64,000 nt of DNA from contig JAUSTR010000005.1 in the NCBI GenBank assembly GCA_030812955.1, positions 1 through 64,000 of the forward strand, given 5' to 3'. Within the stretch, counting starts at the first letter, position 1. Every line of letters begins with the position of its first letter. Made by a program: the position numbers and the translations under genes. This document shows, piece after piece, positions 46,603-54,458 of the stretch. The DNA is from Bacillus alveayuensis. Lineage in GTDB: Bacteria; Bacillota; Bacilli; Bacillales; Aeribacillaceae. The notes below the pieces were generated by a model. The model was not told where the DNA came from, did not search any database, and saw nothing but the letters and a program-made list of their open reading frames with translations.

Positions 46603-47127
46603 TAATCTCTCGGGTTCACGCGCTAATCTCTCGGTTTTCGACCACTTATTTATCCGTTCCGGCGCTTAATCTCTCGGGTTCACGCGCTAATCTCTCGGTT
46701 TCGCACCTTAATCTCTCGGTTCCACCACTTATTCTCTCGGTTTCGACACTCAATCTCTCGGTTTCACCACTTATTCTCTCGGTTTCCGTCCACAATCTCT
46801 CGGTTTCGCACCTTAATCTCTCGGTTCCACCACTTATTCTCTCGGTTTCGCACCTTAATCTCTCGGTTCCACCACTTATTCTCTCGGTTTCGACACTCAA
46901 TCTCTCGGTTCCACCACTTATTCTCTCGGTTTCCGTCCACAATCTCTCGGTTCCACCACTTAATCTATCGGTTTCGCACCTTAATCTATCGGTTTCGCAC
47001 CTTAATCTATCGGTTTCGCACCTTAATCTATCGGTTTCGACACTCAATCTCTCAGTTTCCGTCCACAATCTCTCGGTTTGAGCACATAATCTCTCGGTTC
47101 CACCACTTATTCTCTCGGTTTACTCAC
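46603..47127. repeat. Array A: about 25 degenerate repeats of 21 bp
   Basis: Consensus CTTAATCTCTCGGTTTCGCAC with strictly 21-bp spacing. The core TCTCTCGGTT is nearly invariant, while the last 8 bases vary among a few types (TTCGCAC, TCCACCA, TCCGTC). The period is a multiple of three, so several frames stay open on both strands and give repetitive pseudo-proteins (LNLSVS- or CETERL-type), which I do not regard as genes. The same consensus recurs in array B at 62093-62372. Confidence 0.9.
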
Positions 47128-47230
47128 GGGCTACTAAATTTTTCCACACACGCGTAACAACACATACCTTTTAATTTATCTGAATGTTTAGTAAAATGTC
47201 ATTAATCAAAATAGTTAAGGGATGGTGGCT

Positions 47231-47479
47231 ATGGAAGTCCCATTTTACAGGAATTTTTATATCATAGAAAAGAACTCCGTTATTCAAGTCGAGTTTTTTG
47301 AATATCAAAACTATACACAGGCTGTGATTAGCCGTGAATCTCCTGATGAAGTCGTATCAGGTAATGCTGTGCATCCGTGTCGGAAAGAAGCCTTTAAGCA
47401 AGCTGTGAAAAATTTTAAGCAGCATGAATCTTCCTTATATTCTCGTGCAAGCTTATATAATCGGAAAATTAAGCTATAA
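47231..47479 (+). CDS. Hypothetical protein, 82 residues
   Basis: Soluble alpha/beta-looking protein beginning MEVPFYRNFYIIEKNSVIQV, with EFFEYQNYTQAVISRESPDE and a C-terminal CRKEAFKQAVKNFKQHE helix. ATG 47231 has AAGGGATGG upstream; an ATG at 47222 is too close to it. The family is unrecognised. It stands alone between repeat array A and the 39-bp direct repeats. A weak hairpin (ACCAG/CTGGT, 47499-47518) follows. Confidence 0.6.
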   Translation: MEVPFYRNFYIIEKNSVIQVEFFEYQNYTQAVISRESPDEVVSGNAVHPCRKEAFKQAVKNFKQHESSLYSRASLYNRKIKL

Positions 47480-47574
47480 ATCGTAAAAAAAGAAATACCA
47501 GCCTTTGATGGACTGGTAAAAGATGGGGACTTATTGGAGGATTTCGACTGATTCTTTCTAAAGAGGGTTTTAGA

Positions 47575-47685
47575 GGATATGAGTGGGAGCTTTTCATTTA
47601 CTCATCGTAGACTCACCATTTCAGCCATTACGCCCACCTACTCTTTGGATATGAGTGGGAGCTTTTCATTTACTCATCGTAGACT
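47575..47685. repeat. Two identical 39-bp direct repeats
   Basis: GGATATGAGTGGGAGCTTTT then CATTTACTCATCGTAGACT occurs at 47575-47613 and again at 47647-47685 without mismatches. Each unit has GAGT...ACTC at its core. They lie between two convergent genes, just past the ssbB stop. Confidence 0.85.
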
Positions 47686-47705
47686 AAGCCTTTTCATGAT
47701 GACAC

Positions 47706-48077
47706 TCATTCATTCGTTTCTTGCACAGCTAATTCCCGTGTTCTTACTTGCGGAGGCGGGGTTCCCATGAATTGAACAGAATCGGCGACAACTTCTGTGA
47801 CGTAGACACGCTTTCCTTCATTATTTTCATAATTTCTCGTTTGAATTCTTCCCGTCACACCAACGATCGAACCTTTTCGACAATAATTAGCTGTATTTTC
47901 TGCCGTCCTTCTCCACAATGTACAGTTGACAAAGTCTGCATCGATCTCTCCGGCACTGTTACGGTACTTTCGGCTAACAGCGAGGGTTATATTCGCAACT
48001 GCTGCTCCCTCACTTGTATAGCGGATTTCTGGGTCACGAGTGAGCCTACCGACAAGAGTTACTTGATTAATCACCAT
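47706..48077 (-). CDS. ssbB: Single-stranded DNA-binding protein SsbB
   Basis: A 123-residue OB-fold protein: [60 protein letters not shown] and VVADSVQFM. It is short and lacks the acidic D-D-I-P-F tail, as expected for SsbB (YwpH), the competence-related paralogue, rather than SsbA. ATG 48077 follows AAGGAGG. Possible ComK boxes lie 65-110 bp upstream. Next to ywpG, as in B. subtilis. Confidence 0.93.
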   Translation of the reverse strand: MVINQVTLVGRLTRDPEIRYTSEGAAVANITLAVSRKYRNSAGEIDADFVNCTLWRRTAENTANYCRKGSIVGVTGRIQTRNYENNEGKRVYVTEVVADSVQFMGTPPPQVRTRELAVQETNE

Positions 48078-48141
48078 AAACCTCCTTTCCTTCTTGCTAC
48101 ATCTTCATTGTAAAGGCTGAAGTATATTTTGAAAAAAACGC

Positions 48142-48186
48142 AATAATTGATTTTGCTAGCATATGTACTACATAAAATTTCATTTT
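48142..48186 (-). promoter_or_regulatory. Possible ComK box pair upstream of ssbB
   Basis: A perfect AT-box AAAATTTCATTTT (48174-48186) and a one-mismatch box AATAATTGATTTT (48142-48154) are separated by 19 bp; the ComK consensus is AAAAN5TTTT pairs with 8, 18 or 31 bp. The position fits a competence gene, but the spacing is off by one and the region is AT-rich. Confidence 0.35.
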
Positions 48187-48231
48187 CGACTACAAATTTC
48201 ACCTTTTTATCAGTTTTTCCCGCATATTTCT

Positions 48232-48639
48232 TTAAATTTCGATATCTTTCTCTCTTTTTTTATTCCGTGAATCAATGATGAATGAGAAATGTTTAGGACC
48301 GAAGAAGCGAATACTATGAAGGATATCAGTGATAGCTGCAGGATAGTGTTGATCGTTGGGGAATAGTGCATTTATATAGCGACTTTCGGTATCCTGTAAA
48401 AAAAACTGTTGGACATGCATCCTTTTTTCTGGAAACTCAAAGCGAATACGAACGATTTCCGCATGGTAAATGGCGTGATAATATGCGTCAATAATGGCAT
48501 GGACTGGAACACGAAAATAATGAAATTTACCTACTTCATGAGAAGAATGAGGAATACACATGACAAGTTGTTCGACTGTTTCATGGCCTAAATGCTCTTT
48601 ATGATACACTTGCAAAGTTTTAAAGTGAAAAATCTCCAT
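48232..48639 (-). CDS. ywpG: YwpG-like protein
   Basis: A 135-residue soluble protein beginning MEIFHFKTLQVYHKEHLGHE, with RVPVHAIIDAYYHAIYHAEI in the middle and a charged tail (NKKREKDIEI). The family has no established function. I assign YwpG from length and its position between ssbB and ywpF, as in B. subtilis; similarity could not be measured. It is preceded by a consensus AGGAGG site. Confidence 0.65.
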   Translation of the reverse strand: MEIFHFKTLQVYHKEHLGHETVEQLVMCIPHSSHEVGKFHYFRVPVHAIIDAYYHAIYHAEIVRIRFEFPEKRMHVQQFFLQDTESRYINALFPNDQHYPAAITDILHSIRFFGPKHFSFIIDSRNKKREKDIEI

Positions 48640-48916
48640 ACTGACCTCCTTTTGTTTTTTCTTTTTCAGTATAATCCTTTATATTCCCGTCCACATATCC
48701 ACTTTTATTTAAAATTAGCTAAAATAATGCAAATTCCGTTATAATAGGTCATTTTTCCCATTTTTTCAAATGGATTCATTCATTTTAGCCAATTTTCATT
48801 CATTTTCTCTATCGTTCCTTTTTAGAACAAATATATGATTGTGTTTTATTAGAACCGACTCATCAACGGTTTTCTTATACGATATCAGTAACGGAAAGGG
48901 TAAAGTTGGTGGTTCA

Positions 48917-49318
48917 GTGGACGAATTAAAAAAATTTCAAGCGAATGTGCGATTTTTTCGAATAAAAAAAGGCTTAAGTCAAAGCCAATTAGCGGAAAAA
49001 CTGAATGTGACAAGACCTGTTATTAGCAAACTAGAAACTGGCAAACAACAGCCAAGCTTAGAGCAGCTGATTCAAATAAGTGAAGTGCTGGAGGTTAGCA
49101 TTGATCATTTGCTTGGACGCGGTGAAAAGCCACAGCTGTTGACAGATGTTTTGGAGCCATATTACACAGAAAAACATTTAGAAGAAGTGGTCGACTATTT
49201 AATGAAACATCCTGATCTGTATCATGCTATAGAAGAATTAGCCAAAAGCGATGATAAAGGAAAAAAATACGAGCGTTATATTGTCAAAATGATTAAAGAA
49301 CTATTAAAAATAGACTAA
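48917..49318 (+). CDS. XRE-family transcriptional regulator
   Basis: 133 residues. The helix-turn-helix occupies about residues 8-60 (NVRFFRIKKGLSQSQLAEKL, VTRPVISKLETGKQQPSLEQ), followed by a helical C-terminal region (PYYTEKHLEEVVDYLMKHPD, AIEELAKSDDKGKKYERYIV) that may mediate dimerisation. I start it at GTG 48917 after GGTGG; an upstream extension has no ribosome site and odd composition. It sits between ywpG and ywpF. A terminator follows within 15 bp. Targets unknown. Confidence 0.85.
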   Translation: MDELKKFQANVRFFRIKKGLSQSQLAEKLNVTRPVISKLETGKQQPSLEQLIQISEVLEVSIDHLLGRGEKPQLLTDVLEPYYTEKHLEEVVDYLMKHPDLYHAIEELAKSDDKGKKYERYIVKMIKELLKID

Positions 49319-49332
49319 TTGTAAATGAAAGA

Positions 49333-49357
49333 GGTTGGCACGAAGAGGTCAACCTTT
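49333..49357 (+). terminator. Terminator after the XRE regulator
   Basis: AGGTTG...CAACCT stem with an internal loop, followed by a TTTTT run at about 49353-49359. Confidence 0.7.
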
Positions 49358-49365
49358 TTTTGCTC

Positions 49366-49492
49366 GGTTTGGATTGTATTCGACATACATTGGATTGTAT
49401 TCGACATACATTGGAATGTATTCGACATACATTGGATTGTATTCGACACATATTGGATTGTATTCGACACACATTGGATTGTATTCGACACT
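49366..49492. repeat. Array C: six 21-bp repeats
   Basis: Unit ATTGGATTGTATTCGACATAC repeated about six times with few changes (one G-to-A-type change in GGAATG, CACA for CATA in later copies). The array starts with CTCGGTTTGG, sharing the CTCGGTT core of arrays A and B. The open frames through it on all three plus-strand phases are products of the period, not genes. Confidence 0.9.
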
Positions 49493-49613
49493 ATTTCTTC
49501 ATTTCGACTCTGTTTGGCAAATACCGCTGCTTTTTTAGTCTAGCTCCACTCATTATAAGGAAAACATCATTATGATATAATAAACGAAAGGCTGTTTTTT
49601 TGGAGGGCTTAAA

Positions 49614-50042
49614 TTGAAAACCTTTAAGTTAGTTGGATTGAAAATTGAACGGAAGGATCGAGAAGGCCGTATTGAAGAGCTTCCTTTAGCCGATGGGTTA
49701 ATCATTAATAAGGAAGATGGAGAAAATTCATGGTTGATTGAAGCCCTTCTTTCCAAGCGTTATCGGTATTACTTTGAACATGTTCTCCAAAACAAAGCGG
49801 AGCTGCGATTATTTGTGACGATTACGAAAAAAAATAATACACCTGCCCAAATTATTGCAAAAGTCCGCTCCATCATGACTCTTGAAGAGCATATTTCCGT
49901 ATTATTAGAAGGGCGAATGTTTACCCTTCGATCAGCAAAGGTCGATGCTGAAAAAATTTTACACGACTTAGTCGCAAAAGGTTTAACTGGAAAAGAACTG
50001 TTAGATTCATTTAAAAAGAAAATGTATCGACAGCCTGATTAA
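49614..50042 (+). CDS. ywpF: YwpF-like protein
   Basis: 142 residues, beginning MKTFKLVGLKIERKDREGRI and continuing LADGLIINKEDGENSWLIEA with a helical C-terminus (GLTGKELLDSFKKKMYRQ). It matches the YwpF-like family, found in Bacillaceae and of unknown function. It follows TTGGAGGGCTT. Plus strand, flanked by array C and a terminator pointing at it from the acidic lipoprotein gene. Confidence 0.85.
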   Translation: MKTFKLVGLKIERKDREGRIEELPLADGLIINKEDGENSWLIEALLSKRYRYYFEHVLQNKAELRLFVTITKKNNTPAQIIAKVRSIMTLEEHISVLLEGRMFTLRSAKVDAEKILHDLVAKGLTGKELLDSFKKKMYRQPD

Positions 50043-50142
50043 ACCACAATTGAAGAGCCTTTCTTATGCCAATACAAGTGCCGTAGCTCGAATTGCTATT
50101 TGTATGCGTTTGCTGCTTTGAAGATTTTAGGAGACTCTTATA

Positions 50143-50173
50143 AAAAACATGACGCCGTTTCCAAGAACGGCGT
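50143..50173 (-). terminator. Terminator of the acidic lipoprotein gene
   Basis: ACGCCGTT, loop CTTGGA, AACGGCGT then CATGTTTTTT on the minus strand, 8 bp after the stop. Confidence 0.85.
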
Positions 50174-50180
50174 ACGCTTA

Positions 50181-50480
50181 TTATTGATTATCTTCTTCAT
50201 CATTTAGATCTTCATCTGCATTATCCTCTAAATTATTCCCCATGTCCTCTTTCATATCCTCTTCTTGCTGACGTTCTGTCTCATCATCAACTGGAGGAAC
50301 GTCTTCATCGTTCACATCTTCATCATTCAGATCTTCATTATTCATGTCCTCATCATTTATGTCTTCTTCATTTTGCACATCTTGATCTCCTGGTGTTTGG
50401 TCATCGTCAGTATTACATCCTGTTGCAAACATCGCAACCATCCATGTGGTCATAAACAGTAGTAACCATTTTTTCTTCAT
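50181..50480 (-). CDS. Small acidic lipoprotein
   Basis: 99 residues. The signal peptide KKKWLLLFMTTWMVAMFATG has a lipobox ending ...FATG-C (Cys22), so the mature protein should be anchored on the outer face of the membrane. The rest is almost entirely Asp/Glu/Asn in short repeats (NDEDMNNEDLNDEDVNDED) with one Pro-Pro, and is predicted disordered. Such chains may bind cations or act as a spacer; no function is known. Confidence 0.8.
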   Translation of the reverse strand: MKKKWLLLFMTTWMVAMFATGCNTDDDQTPGDQDVQNEEDINDEDMNNEDLNDEDVNDEDVPPVDDETERQQEEDMKEDMGNNLEDNADEDLNDEEDNQ

Positions 50481-50788
50481 AATGATATGCTCCTTTCAAA
50501 TAATGATTAGGTTCAACCACTGTTATCTTTCCCAAAAATTGTTTCTTCATACATAAACATTTATTTTCTCTCCATGAATCGTTGCACGCATTGCAAAGGA
50601 TGACTGCAAACTAAAATGAAATGTATGTTCGCTAATGTATCACGGAAAAATTCTTTGTTCAGGAGGAAGAGAAAATAGAAAGAGGTCTGGGGATATCCAA
50701 AAAATAAGTGCCTGACCTAATACAACTAGATCAGACACCGATGGGAAACCTCAAACTTACCTAAAAGAGGGGAGATATGTAGTCAGGT
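50481..50788. other. Intergenic stretch of about 310 bp
   Basis: No gene recognised. It contains a short imperfect hairpin, GTGCCTGA...TCAGACAC, at about 50709-50737, a motif that partly recurs near 56250 (GTGCGTCTGACAC). Confidence 0.5.
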
Positions 50789-51211
50789 TCATTTTATGGC
50801 AAACATTAATTCTGCTTCACAGGCTGTTTCGCCGTCTACAGTTGCAACTGCTTTTCCTTTTCCAATTGGGCCGCGTTGGCTTATGATTTCTACTTCAAGA
50901 CGAAGCTGGTCGCCTGGGCGTACTTGTTTTTTAAAACGGCATTTATCAATTCCCGCAAAAAGAGGCAGCTTTCCTTTATTTTCTTCTTTTCTAAGCATAG
51001 CAACTGCGCCAACTTGTGCGAGCGCCTCAACGATTAAAACACCTGGCATAACCGGATATTCTGGAAAATGTCCATTAAAAAACTCTTCATTTACTGTGAC
51101 GTTTTTGATACCAACAGCACGTTTACCTTCTTCGATTTCAAGAATGCGGTCAACGAGTAAAAACGGATAGCGATGTGGGATCGTTTCTTTAATTTGTTGA
51201 ATATCGAGCAT
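50789..51211 (-). CDS. fabZ: 3-hydroxyacyl-[acyl-carrier-protein] dehydratase FabZ
   Basis: Dehydrates beta-hydroxyacyl-ACP in fatty-acid elongation. 140 residues, hot-dog fold: [40 protein letters not shown] with the catalytic His (GHFP), [13 protein letters not shown] with the Glu, and [20 protein letters not shown] 51211 follows AAGGAGG. The same location as B. subtilis ywpB/fabZ, next to flhP. Confidence 0.97.
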   Translation of the reverse strand: MLDIQQIKETIPHRYPFLLVDRILEIEEGKRAVGIKNVTVNEEFFNGHFPEYPVMPGVLIVEALAQVGAVAMLRKEENKGKLPLFAGIDKCRFKKQVRPGDQLRLEVEIISQRGPIGKGKAVATVDGETACEAELMFAIK

Positions 51212-51288
51212 GTCTGAAACCTCCTTGTGTTTTATTCAATACGACAAAGGGAAGGCGTATACCTGCCTTCCCTCCACACAGTATATGC

Positions 51289-51555
51289 CTATTCCTTTTC
51301 TTTTTCAACAAGATCTATAATATGCTGCCACGTTGATGGCTTTAATGCATCTAAAGGGTTTCCGTCTCCTAATACCCCGTATCCGACCATTGCTCCTATC
51401 ACTAGACTAAGTGCCATTCCGAAAACGATCAAAACGAGACGGAGCCAAATCGGAATAAGCCGGATTCGCATTTTCCCTTTTTCTGTTTCTTTTTTTGCCT
51501 TTTTTTCTTTTTTGATGTTTTCTCTCGTTGCTTTTACCCTTTCTTCTGCAGTCAT
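51289..51555 (-). CDS. EpuA-like small membrane protein (annotated in relatives as RNA polymerase subunit beta-like)
   Basis: 88 residues. A highly charged cytoplasmic N-terminus (VKATRENIKKEKKAKKETEK) is followed by one membrane helix (WLRLVLIVFGMALSLVIGAM) and a short external tail (LGDGNPLDALKPSTWQHIID). It fits the EpuA/PF11772 family, sometimes misnamed DNA-directed RNA polymerase subunit beta. Role unknown. It lies between flhP and fabZ. Confidence 0.78.
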   Translation of the reverse strand: MTAEERVKATRENIKKEKKAKKETEKGKMRIRLIPIWLRLVLIVFGMALSLVIGAMVGYGVLGDGNPLDALKPSTWQHIIDLVEKEKE

Positions 51556-51598
51556 GGTGCATTAACCCCTTTTATTGTTTTACTGGGAGAGCTGTATT

Positions 51599-52429
51599 TT
51601 ATGAACGAACATTATTAATCAGACCGAGCATTTGGTCACCAATTGAAATTGACCGAGCATTCATTTGATAAGAACGCTGCGCTGTTATTAAATCGGTCAT
51701 TTCCGTTGCTAATTGTACGTTTGATCCTTCAAGAGCGCCTTGCTGCACGCTTACTTCAGATCGCAAATCACCGTTTAACATTTCTACATAATCAGGGTTT
51801 TCTTCCGTAAAACGGTACAAATTATTTCCTTGGGCTGCAAGCATATCTGGTCGATTCACTTTCACAATTCCTAATTGCACGATTTGATTTGGATCGTTAT
51901 CATTCCGAGAAACAGCTGTTAACATACCGTTTGGCGAAATGATGATTTCTTTAAAGGAATCGTCTAAATAAATAGGGTTTTCATTTTCATCGACAATGCT
52001 GTAGCCGTCCGAAGTAACGAGCATTAAACGGTTTGTTCCATCATTCGCTGGCGACAAATAAAGAGCACCGTCTCTTGTATAATGAATTTCACCATTTACT
52101 TGAACCTGTAAAAATTGGTAAGGATTTGTCAATGCAATATCCAGCTCTCGATTTGTCTTCTTTATGACGCCCTGCTCAAAAACAACTTTTGATTGGAGCT
52201 TAGCGCCATTCCCAACACGAATACCATAATCTGTAAGACGACCAACCTCTTTTCTTTCATCAGGCTGATTATTGATTTGCTGCTTAACAAGCTCGTGAAA
52301 GCTTGATGTTGTTTTTTTAAAGCCATTTGTATCAAGGTTAGCTAAATTATGTCCAATCGTATCTATTTGCTTTTGTAATTGATTCATTGTATTGGTCGCT
52401 TGTGCCATAGAACGTATGAGCATGCTCAT
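51599..52429 (-). CDS. flhP: Flagellar basal-body rod/hook-type protein FlhP
   Basis: 276 residues, FlgG/FlgF family. The N-terminal flagellar basal-body segment has LQKQIDTIGHNLANLDTNGF, the middle beta domain has IHYTRDGALYLSPANDGTNR, and the C-terminal helix QLATEMTDLITAQRSYQMNA forms the coiled-coil shared by rod and hook proteins. Exported by the flagellar type III system to the distal rod. It follows flhO by 12 bp, as in B. subtilis. Confidence 0.92.
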   Translation of the reverse strand: MSMLIRSMAQATNTMNQLQKQIDTIGHNLANLDTNGFKKTTSSFHELVKQQINNQPDERKEVGRLTDYGIRVGNGAKLQSKVVFEQGVIKKTNRELDIALTNPYQFLQVQVNGEIHYTRDGALYLSPANDGTNRLMLVTSDGYSIVDENENPIYLDDSFKEIIISPNGMLTAVSRNDNDPNQIVQLGIVKVNRPDMLAAQGNNLYRFTEENPDYVEMLNGDLRSEVSVQQGALEGSNVQLATEMTDLITAQRSYQMNARSISIGDQMLGLINNVRS

Positions 52430-52441
52430 ATCCTCCTTTTA

Positions 52442-53263
52442 TTAGCGAACACGGCCTATTTCATTAACCGCTTTCTCCATGCTTCGATCGTACGCTTGCA
52501 GCACTTTTTGATTGGCTTCAAAAGAGCGATAAGCCGTTAATAAATCAGTATAAGATTTCGCGATATCAACATTTGCGTTTTCTAAATAGCCCTGCTTTAA
52601 TTCATAATTAATAAGAGCATTACCTACTGCACTCGGCAATACGCTGTCATCAGCTGTTCGATACAAATCGTTGCCTTCACGCACTAAGATGCGCACATCT
52701 TCAGCAAAGCGCACGTCGATTTGCTGACCAGTTGGCTCGCCATCGACATATACTTGACCATCTGCTTTGATTTCATACTCCGGGCTATTGATCACAATAG
52801 GTTGTCCTGTTGTTGCTAAAACGGTATTTCCCCCAAGCGTTAAGCGGCCATTTGGATCTAAAGTAAAATGCCCGTTCCGTGTATATTTGATTTGTCCTTC
52901 CGGCGTCTCGACAGCGTAAAATAAAACTCCCTTTACATTCGTTTCAGCAAATACTGGCACTTCTTTCTCCACTAAGGCGAGATCACTTGGCAAATTCGTT
53001 TCACGAATATCTCCTTGTGTATAGAGAGGTATCAGTTCTTGTACATACGCACCTGTATTTAATGAACCGATTTCCTTTTGTGCAACACGGCCATGCTGAT
53101 TCGCTTCAATATAAGACAAAAGCATTTCCGGAAAAGCACGAAGCGTATCCTGTTCCGCTTTATAGCCAGGTGTATTCGCATTTGCGATATTATTCGACAA
53201 TACATCGGCTCTCCGCTCTTGTGCCAACATTCCAGACGCTGCTGTATAAAAACCTCGTAGCAT
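52442..53263 (-). CDS. flhO: Flagellar basal-body rod/hook-type protein FlhO
   Basis: 273 residues. The N-terminus MLRGFYTAASGMLAQERRAD followed by LSNNIANANTPGYKAEQD is the basal-body rod signature; then YTRNGHFTLDPNGRLTLGGN and the C-terminal ENANVDIAKSYTDLLTAYRS. ATG 53263 follows GAGGTG and is the conserved start; the frame runs 27 codons further upstream without support. Paralogue of flhP and first of the pair. Confidence 0.92.
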   Translation of the reverse strand: MLRGFYTAASGMLAQERRADVLSNNIANANTPGYKAEQDTLRAFPEMLLSYIEANQHGRVAQKEIGSLNTGAYVQELIPLYTQGDIRETNLPSDLALVEKEVPVFAETNVKGVLFYAVETPEGQIKYTRNGHFTLDPNGRLTLGGNTVLATTGQPIVINSPEYEIKADGQVYVDGEPTGQQIDVRFAEDVRILVREGNDLYRTADDSVLPSAVGNALINYELKQGYLENANVDIAKSYTDLLTAYRSFEANQKVLQAYDRSMEKAVNEIGRVR

Positions 53264-53365
53264 ATATTCACCTCGTTCCCTAAATTCCGACAATATTCCC
53301 TTATTTTTTATTATAAAGGACTTTTCTTCAATTCTCATTACCATCCTGTAAATTTCTTTTAAAAA

Positions 53366-53562
53366 GGCTCTTTTTCTAAAAGATTGTTGCTTTACTATAC
53401 GATAGCTTTTCGACTGTCAGGCAAGCGATACGCTTGCTATGTCACGCGTGTAGCGTGATGTGAACCGAACAAAAGTCGACGGTCAGACAAATATAATTTA
53501 TCCGACCACGTGCTTTGTTCGGCTCATGGCCAGTCGAAAAGCAACAAAGTTTACGAAAACAG
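53366..53562. repeat. MITE-like palindromic repeat, copy 2
   Basis: The most complete copy: AAAAAGGCTCTTTTTCTAAA then AGATTGTTGC, GCTTTTCGACTGTC, CAAGCGATACGCTTG, GTGTAGCGTGATGTGAACCG, and right arm CCAGTCGAAAAGCAAC followed by AAAGTTTACGAAAACAG. Same orientation as copy 1 at 41503-41694. Confidence 0.82.
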
Positions 53563-53750
53563 ACATTAAAAAACTGCTTATTCGAAAATCGATTTGATCC
53601 TAAGTCCTCAAACGGAAATTGAATGAAGGTTTACGAGCTGATCTTATTCGTATCGTACAAATCTAGAGAAATGGTAATCTTTTCTTCGTTTAAAGAGGAC
53701 ACGTGAGGATAGTCTATGATATGTAAACAATACATGACAGGGAGGAACAA

Positions 53751-54254
53751 ATGGTGCCATATCGAATTCAACAGTTAACAAATCAAGCACAGCAAGCTCT
53801 TCAACAAATTCATCAAATTGCTCAAACACTTAAACAACAAGAAGAGCAAAACGCTAATCAAGCTTTTCAGACAAACCAAATGACACAACAGCAAGCTCAA
53901 GAATTTGGGAAAAAAGAGCAACAAGCTGTACAAAGCCTGCAACAAATTCAAAATATCGGGAAGCAATTGCAGTCAAATCTTGGACAAGTTAATCAATACC
54001 AAAATCCATACCAGAATTTAAACCAAAATCAATTTCAAAACTTAAACCAAGCTCAATATCAAAATCAATACCAACCACAAACGAATATTCCAAATCAGCC
54101 ACAAGCCAATATTCAAAATCAACCAAGCTCTTTTCAAATGAATGCGAACCCGTCCTTTAACCCATTGCAAGGTACACCAAGTCAAACAAACGTAAACGAA
54201 GTTCGCCGCCAAAACCAACAATCAGCAGGGCAAAACCCTTATCCTTATTCATAA
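53751..54254 (+). CDS. Gln/Asn-rich low-complexity protein
   Basis: 167 residues with a clear ribosome site (GGGAGGAACAA before ATG 53751). Residues 1-80 are a helical, Gln-rich, coiled-coil-like segment (IQQLTNQAQQALQQIHQIAQ). Residues 80-150 are a Tyr/Asn/Gln/Pro-rich region with YQNPYQNLNQNQFQNLNQ-type repeats, prion-like in composition. No signal peptide. I do not recognise the family; similar short Q-rich Bacillaceae proteins are annotated only as hypothetical, some as possible spore components. It stands alone between flhO and mbl. Confidence 0.75.
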   Translation: MVPYRIQQLTNQAQQALQQIHQIAQTLKQQEEQNANQAFQTNQMTQQQAQEFGKKEQQAVQSLQQIQNIGKQLQSNLGQVNQYQNPYQNLNQNQFQNLNQAQYQNQYQPQTNIPNQPQANIQNQPSSFQMNANPSFNPLQGTPSQTNVNEVRRQNQQSAGQNPYPYS

Positions 54255-54315
54255 AAAAGTGCCCTACAGAGATTTATAAATTATCTGAAGGATTGTGGCA
54301 TTAGCCCACAACTTT

Positions 54316-54393
54316 CTGAAAGCAGCCAGCATCCGCTAGCTGCTTTCAGATAAAAATACAAGTGGAGAAAAACAACTCGTTTTTCTCCACTTG
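54316..54393. terminator. Two adjacent strong hairpins between convergent genes
   Basis: CTGAAAGCAGC/GCTGCTTTCAG at 54316-54349 (followed by ATAAAAATA) and CAAGTGGAGAAAAAC/GTTTTTCTCCACTTG at 54359-54393 (15-bp perfect stem). They separate the Q-rich gene (plus) from mbl (minus) and probably terminate both. Confidence 0.75.
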
Positions 54394-54458
54394 CTTCATT
54401 TTAGAGACTTACCATCTTGCTGCCGCATCACTTTTTAGACAGCCTCTCTTAATCTTGT

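Noticed and set aside
46467..47081. Long open frames on both strands with LNLSVS- and CETERL-type repeats
   Set aside because: They are created by the 21-bp repeat array (a multiple of three); no ribosome site, no non-repeat domain, and several phases are open at once.
46603..47127. Possible CRISPR array
   Set aside because: Units are 21 bp with no unique 30-nt spacers and no cas genes nearby.
49325..49575. Three overlapping plus-strand frames full of short repeats
   Set aside because: Products of array C; every phase is open because the unit is 21 bp.
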